From Mycobacterium sp. OAS707 (GTDB taxonomy: Bacteria; Actinomycetota; Actinomycetes; Mycobacteriales; Mycobacteriaceae): 64,000 nt of DNA. Where the stretch lies: positions 496,001 to 560,000 of the forward strand of contig NZ_JADBDS010000004.1 of the NCBI RefSeq assembly GCF_014873705.1, in the 5' to 3' direction. Each line of letters opens with the position of its first letter. Position 1 is the stretch's first letter. The notes beneath the pieces are model-generated. The model saw only the letters and a list, made by a program, of their open reading frames with translations. It was not told the DNA's origin and searched no databases. Below, piece by piece: positions 62,399 to 64,000 of the stretch. Made by a program: the position numbers and the translations under genes.

Positions 62399-62989
62399 GT
62401 GGCAGAACCGTGGAACGTCAACATCCACTACGACGGCAAACTCGAAAAGTGCGTACCTGCGCACGCTTCGTCGGCGCTCGAAGTTGGCTGTGGCGACGGC
62501 TTTTTGGCCGCTCGGCTCTCGCAATGGGTCCCACACGTCGTCGCTGTGGACGTCGATGAGCCGGTGCTGCGACGCGCCAGGCAACGTTTCCCCGACGCGC
62601 CCGTGACGTGGCGGCACGGCGACGTCCTTGCCCTCGCCGATGAGCTGGGCGAGTTCGACGCCGTCGTGTCCAACGCGATGCTGCATCACGTTGCCGACAC
62701 CCGCGCGGCGCTGGCGTGCCTGCGCGGACTGGTCAAGCAGGGCGGCACACTGGCCGTGGTCACCTTCGCCAGGCCGGGGTGGCGCCACTTGCCATGGGCG
62801 CTGGCCACACTGGTGATCCGCGGCGTGGCGATCCGGGTGCGTGGCAAATGGGAGCACTCCGCGCCGACGGTGTGGCCGCCGCATGACACCGTCGCAGAGT
62901 TGCGCCGTCACGTCTTCGCAGAACTACCCGGCGCCCAGGTATCGCTACTTGCACTGGGCCGCGTGTTCGTGAAGTGGCAGGCGCCCTAG
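62399..62989 (+). CDS. Class I SAM-dependent methyltransferase
   Basis: A 196-residue methyltransferase with a GTG start. ALEVGCGDGFLAARLSQ is motif I; VDVDEPVLRRARQRF motif II; DAVVSNAMLHHVADTRAAL and LVKQGGTLAVVTFARPG complete a Methyltransf_25/11 fold. No signal peptide. It is divergent from the Rv0281-like gene and convergent with the MpaB gene, overlapping by four bases. Substrate unknown. Confidence 0.85.
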   Translation: MAEPWNVNIHYDGKLEKCVPAHASSALEVGCGDGFLAARLSQWVPHVVAVDVDEPVLRRARQRFPDAPVTWRHGDVLALADELGEFDAVVSNAMLHHVADTRAALACLRGLVKQGGTLAVVTFARPGWRHLPWALATLVIRGVAIRVRGKWEHSAPTVWPPHDTVAELRRHVFAELPGAQVSLLALGRVFVKWQAP

Positions 62990-63885
62990 ACGAGCGGGCG
63001 TCCGGTCCGGATCCGCCAGTCGAGATCCTTCAGCAAGACGTTGAACGGAAACTTGCGGATGAAGCTCGGCATCAGGTGGTTGGCGAAGCGAAGGACGCCG
63101 ATGATGCGATCGAAGCGGCGTTGCTTTGCAGCGTTCCACTCCAGCTGCATCTCGTCGCGGAAGCGTTGCGGCAGAAAGCCCGTCGTGATCAGCAGACCGA
63201 AGTCGTCCAGTGCACGCTGTACCCGCGTCGGCAGCGTGACGCCGCGGACCCGCCCCGCCGCGATCGGCCATAGGTATTCGCGCACCGCGTCGTCGATGTG
63301 CACCTGCTCCAGCGACTCGCGCCAGTACCGGTCGAATGCGGCGCGGTCCTTGGGCCACATGTCTTCTGGCACCTGCAACGTGGTACCGAGCGGCAACCCC
63401 TCGCGATAATGGCGCTCGGCGGTCTCCTCGTCCATCTCGCCGACGAACAACCGATAGATGTCGACCGCGCCCTTGTACAGGCAGGCACCCACCCACAGCT
63501 GGAGGTCCTTGTCGAAGGCGTGGTATTTGACCGGACTTTCGTCGGTCGAATAGACCTGTGCGTGCGCCCGGTTCACCGCGCGCCGGAAGGCCGCCTTCTG
63601 CTCGGGCGACCCGTTGAGTGCAACCGCAAGATAGGTGAACGTCGTGCGCGCGCGCTTGATCGGGTGCAAGTCGACGCGACCGCTCTCCACACGGCTCTCC
63701 ATCACGCCGTAGCCGACGCCGGGGCGCGCGAGTTGCATGATCACGTTGGCAGGCCCGGCCAGCAGCGCCACTCCCATCAGCCCGTCGTCCAGGCTGGCGC
63801 CGCGGCGGCGCGGTTTCGGTACGGCCAGCGCGGCTTCGCTCACTGGCCGCTCGACATGGTGTTGCACCGGCTCACTGATCGTCAT
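62986..63885 (-). CDS. Oxygenase MpaB / DUF2236 family protein
   Basis: A 299-residue protein of the DUF2236 family related to the haem latex-clearing protein Lcp and fungal MpaB oxygenase. ALLAGPANVIMQLARPGVGYGVMES and RARTTFTYLAVAL, RAHAQVYSTDESPVKYHAFDKDLQLWVGACL are family blocks with conserved His and Arg. Lower part ends in RKFPFNVLLKDLDWRIR. The start MTISEPVQHH is preceded by AGGTGGGTCA; the longer frame to 63966 is not family-like. Similar to Rv0276 of Mtb, from memory. The likely TetR gene diverges just upstream. Confidence 0.85.
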   Translation of the reverse strand: MTISEPVQHHVERPVSEAALAVPKPRRRGASLDDGLMGVALLAGPANVIMQLARPGVGYGVMESRVESGRVDLHPIKRARTTFTYLAVALNGSPEQKAAFRRAVNRAHAQVYSTDESPVKYHAFDKDLQLWVGACLYKGAVDIYRLFVGEMDEETAERHYREGLPLGTTLQVPEDMWPKDRAAFDRYWRESLEQVHIDDAVREYLWPIAAGRVRGVTLPTRVQRALDDFGLLITTGFLPQRFRDEMQLEWNAAKQRRFDRIIGVLRFANHLMPSFIRKFPFNVLLKDLDWRIRTGRPLV

Positions 63886-63899
63886 TGACCCACCTAGAG

Positions 63900-63940
63900 A
63901 CGCTGTAGACAAATGTGAGAACATCTGTTTCCAGATATAT
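63900..63940. promoter_or_regulatory. Overlapping inverted repeats in mpaB-tetR spacer (candidate operator)
   Basis: CAAATGT-GAGA-ACATCTG (63910-63927, one mismatch) and ATCTG-TTTC-CAGAT (63923-63936) overlap in the 82-base divergent spacer. This is a common place for an autoregulatory TetR operator. AGATATATTG on the rightward side could be a -10 region. Confidence 0.5.
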
Positions 63941-63967
63941 TGCTCCCCCGACCTCGGCGGTGTCAAG

Positions 63968-64000
63968 ATGGATCCGATGGCTCAAGTGCGGCCCTACCGC
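63968..64000 (+). CDS. Probable TetR-family regulator, first codons only
   Basis: ATG GAT CCG ATG GCT CAA GTG then CGG CCC TAC CGC gives MDPMAQVRPYR, running off the window. VRPYR is the beginning I associate with mycobacterial TetR regulators of the Rv0275c type next to the MpaB gene. Either ATG may be the start. The identification depends on context and a few residues. Confidence 0.5.
   Translation, partial: MDPMAQVRPYR

Noticed and set aside
61457..62911. 484-codon frame for the Rv0281-like methyltransferase
   Set aside because: The first 187 codons overlap the divergent methyltransferase gene and do not match the family start; MRTENDSWD at GTG 62350 does.

Overview
The window looks like chromosomal DNA of a mycobacterium, most likely a Mycolicibacterium-type (fast-growing) species. 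It is GC-rich, uses many GTG starts, and packs genes with ATGA/TGATG overlaps. It carries a complete ESX-3 type VII secretion locus (eccA3 to eccE3 with PE5, PPE4, esxG, esxH, espG3 and mycP3). It also has a Stf0-like trehalose sulfotransferase, WS/DGAT acyltransferase, DUF4389 and 13E12-type HNH genes and many exported lipoproteins. From memory of the M. tuberculosis H37Rv map, the right two thirds (about 19-64 kb) follows the Rv0275c-Rv0315 region in inverted order, with local insertions and losses. Species cannot be fixed from the sequence alone. I see no tRNA, rRNA, CRISPR array, IS transposase or prophage.

Layout. 0-3.4 kb: a leftward WS/DGAT acyltransferase plus DrrABC-like ABC exporter operon, cut by the window edge. 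3.6-11 kb: an alpha/beta hydrolase, an Asn-rich repeat exported protein, a lipoprotein, an S4 RNA-binding protein coupled to an SDR, a GH26-like hydrolase behind an 18-bp palindrome, an M15-like exported protein and a small exported protein. 11-19 kb: a MacB/FtsX-type ABC system, a Pro/Ala-rich exported protein, a methyltransferase/DUF4389/FAD-monooxygenase operon and a GT-C glycosyltransferase. 19-25 kb: a GH16 hydrolase, a Pro-rich membrane protein, and a leftward cassette of two duplicated small lipoproteins, an S53 protease and a zinc-ribbon membrane protein. 25.4-31.1 kb: a five-gene peptide ABC importer. 31.1-38.4 kb: an Hsp70-like membrane-anchored protein with a Thr tail, an FAD-Rieske oxidoreductase, a SnoaL-like protein, a YkuD-like exported protein, a PAP2-diacylglycerol-kinase fusion, a second PAP2 protein and a Rv0307c-like protein. 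38.4-45 kb: a 13E12-type DUF222/HNH gene, a sulfatase next to stf0, tam and a GT39-like membrane protein. 45-60.3 kb: a Rv0293c-like hydrolase and then the ESX-3 operon, read leftward. 60.3-64 kb: an unknown membrane protein, two methyltransferases, an MpaB/DUF2236 protein and the first codons of a probable TetR regulator.

How it fits together. The unifying theme is the cell envelope and iron. ESX-3 is an iron-regulated secretion system in mycobacteria, and two IdeR-like 19-bp boxes sit directly in front of eccA3. Sulfatase and Stf0 form an apparent sulfation/desulfation pair for trehalose-type glycans. DrrABC-like proteins with WS/DGAT suggest lipid assembly and export. The peptide importer, the S53 protease cassette, the YkuD-like and M15-like proteins suggest cell-wall and extracellular peptide handling. 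The least explained parts are the duplicated-lipoprotein/S53/zinc-ribbon cassette, the Asn-rich repeat protein, and several regulatory repeats: three 11-bp tandem repeats near 3.57 kb, an MtrA-like direct repeat near 10.5 kb and a perfect palindrome at 9.73 kb.
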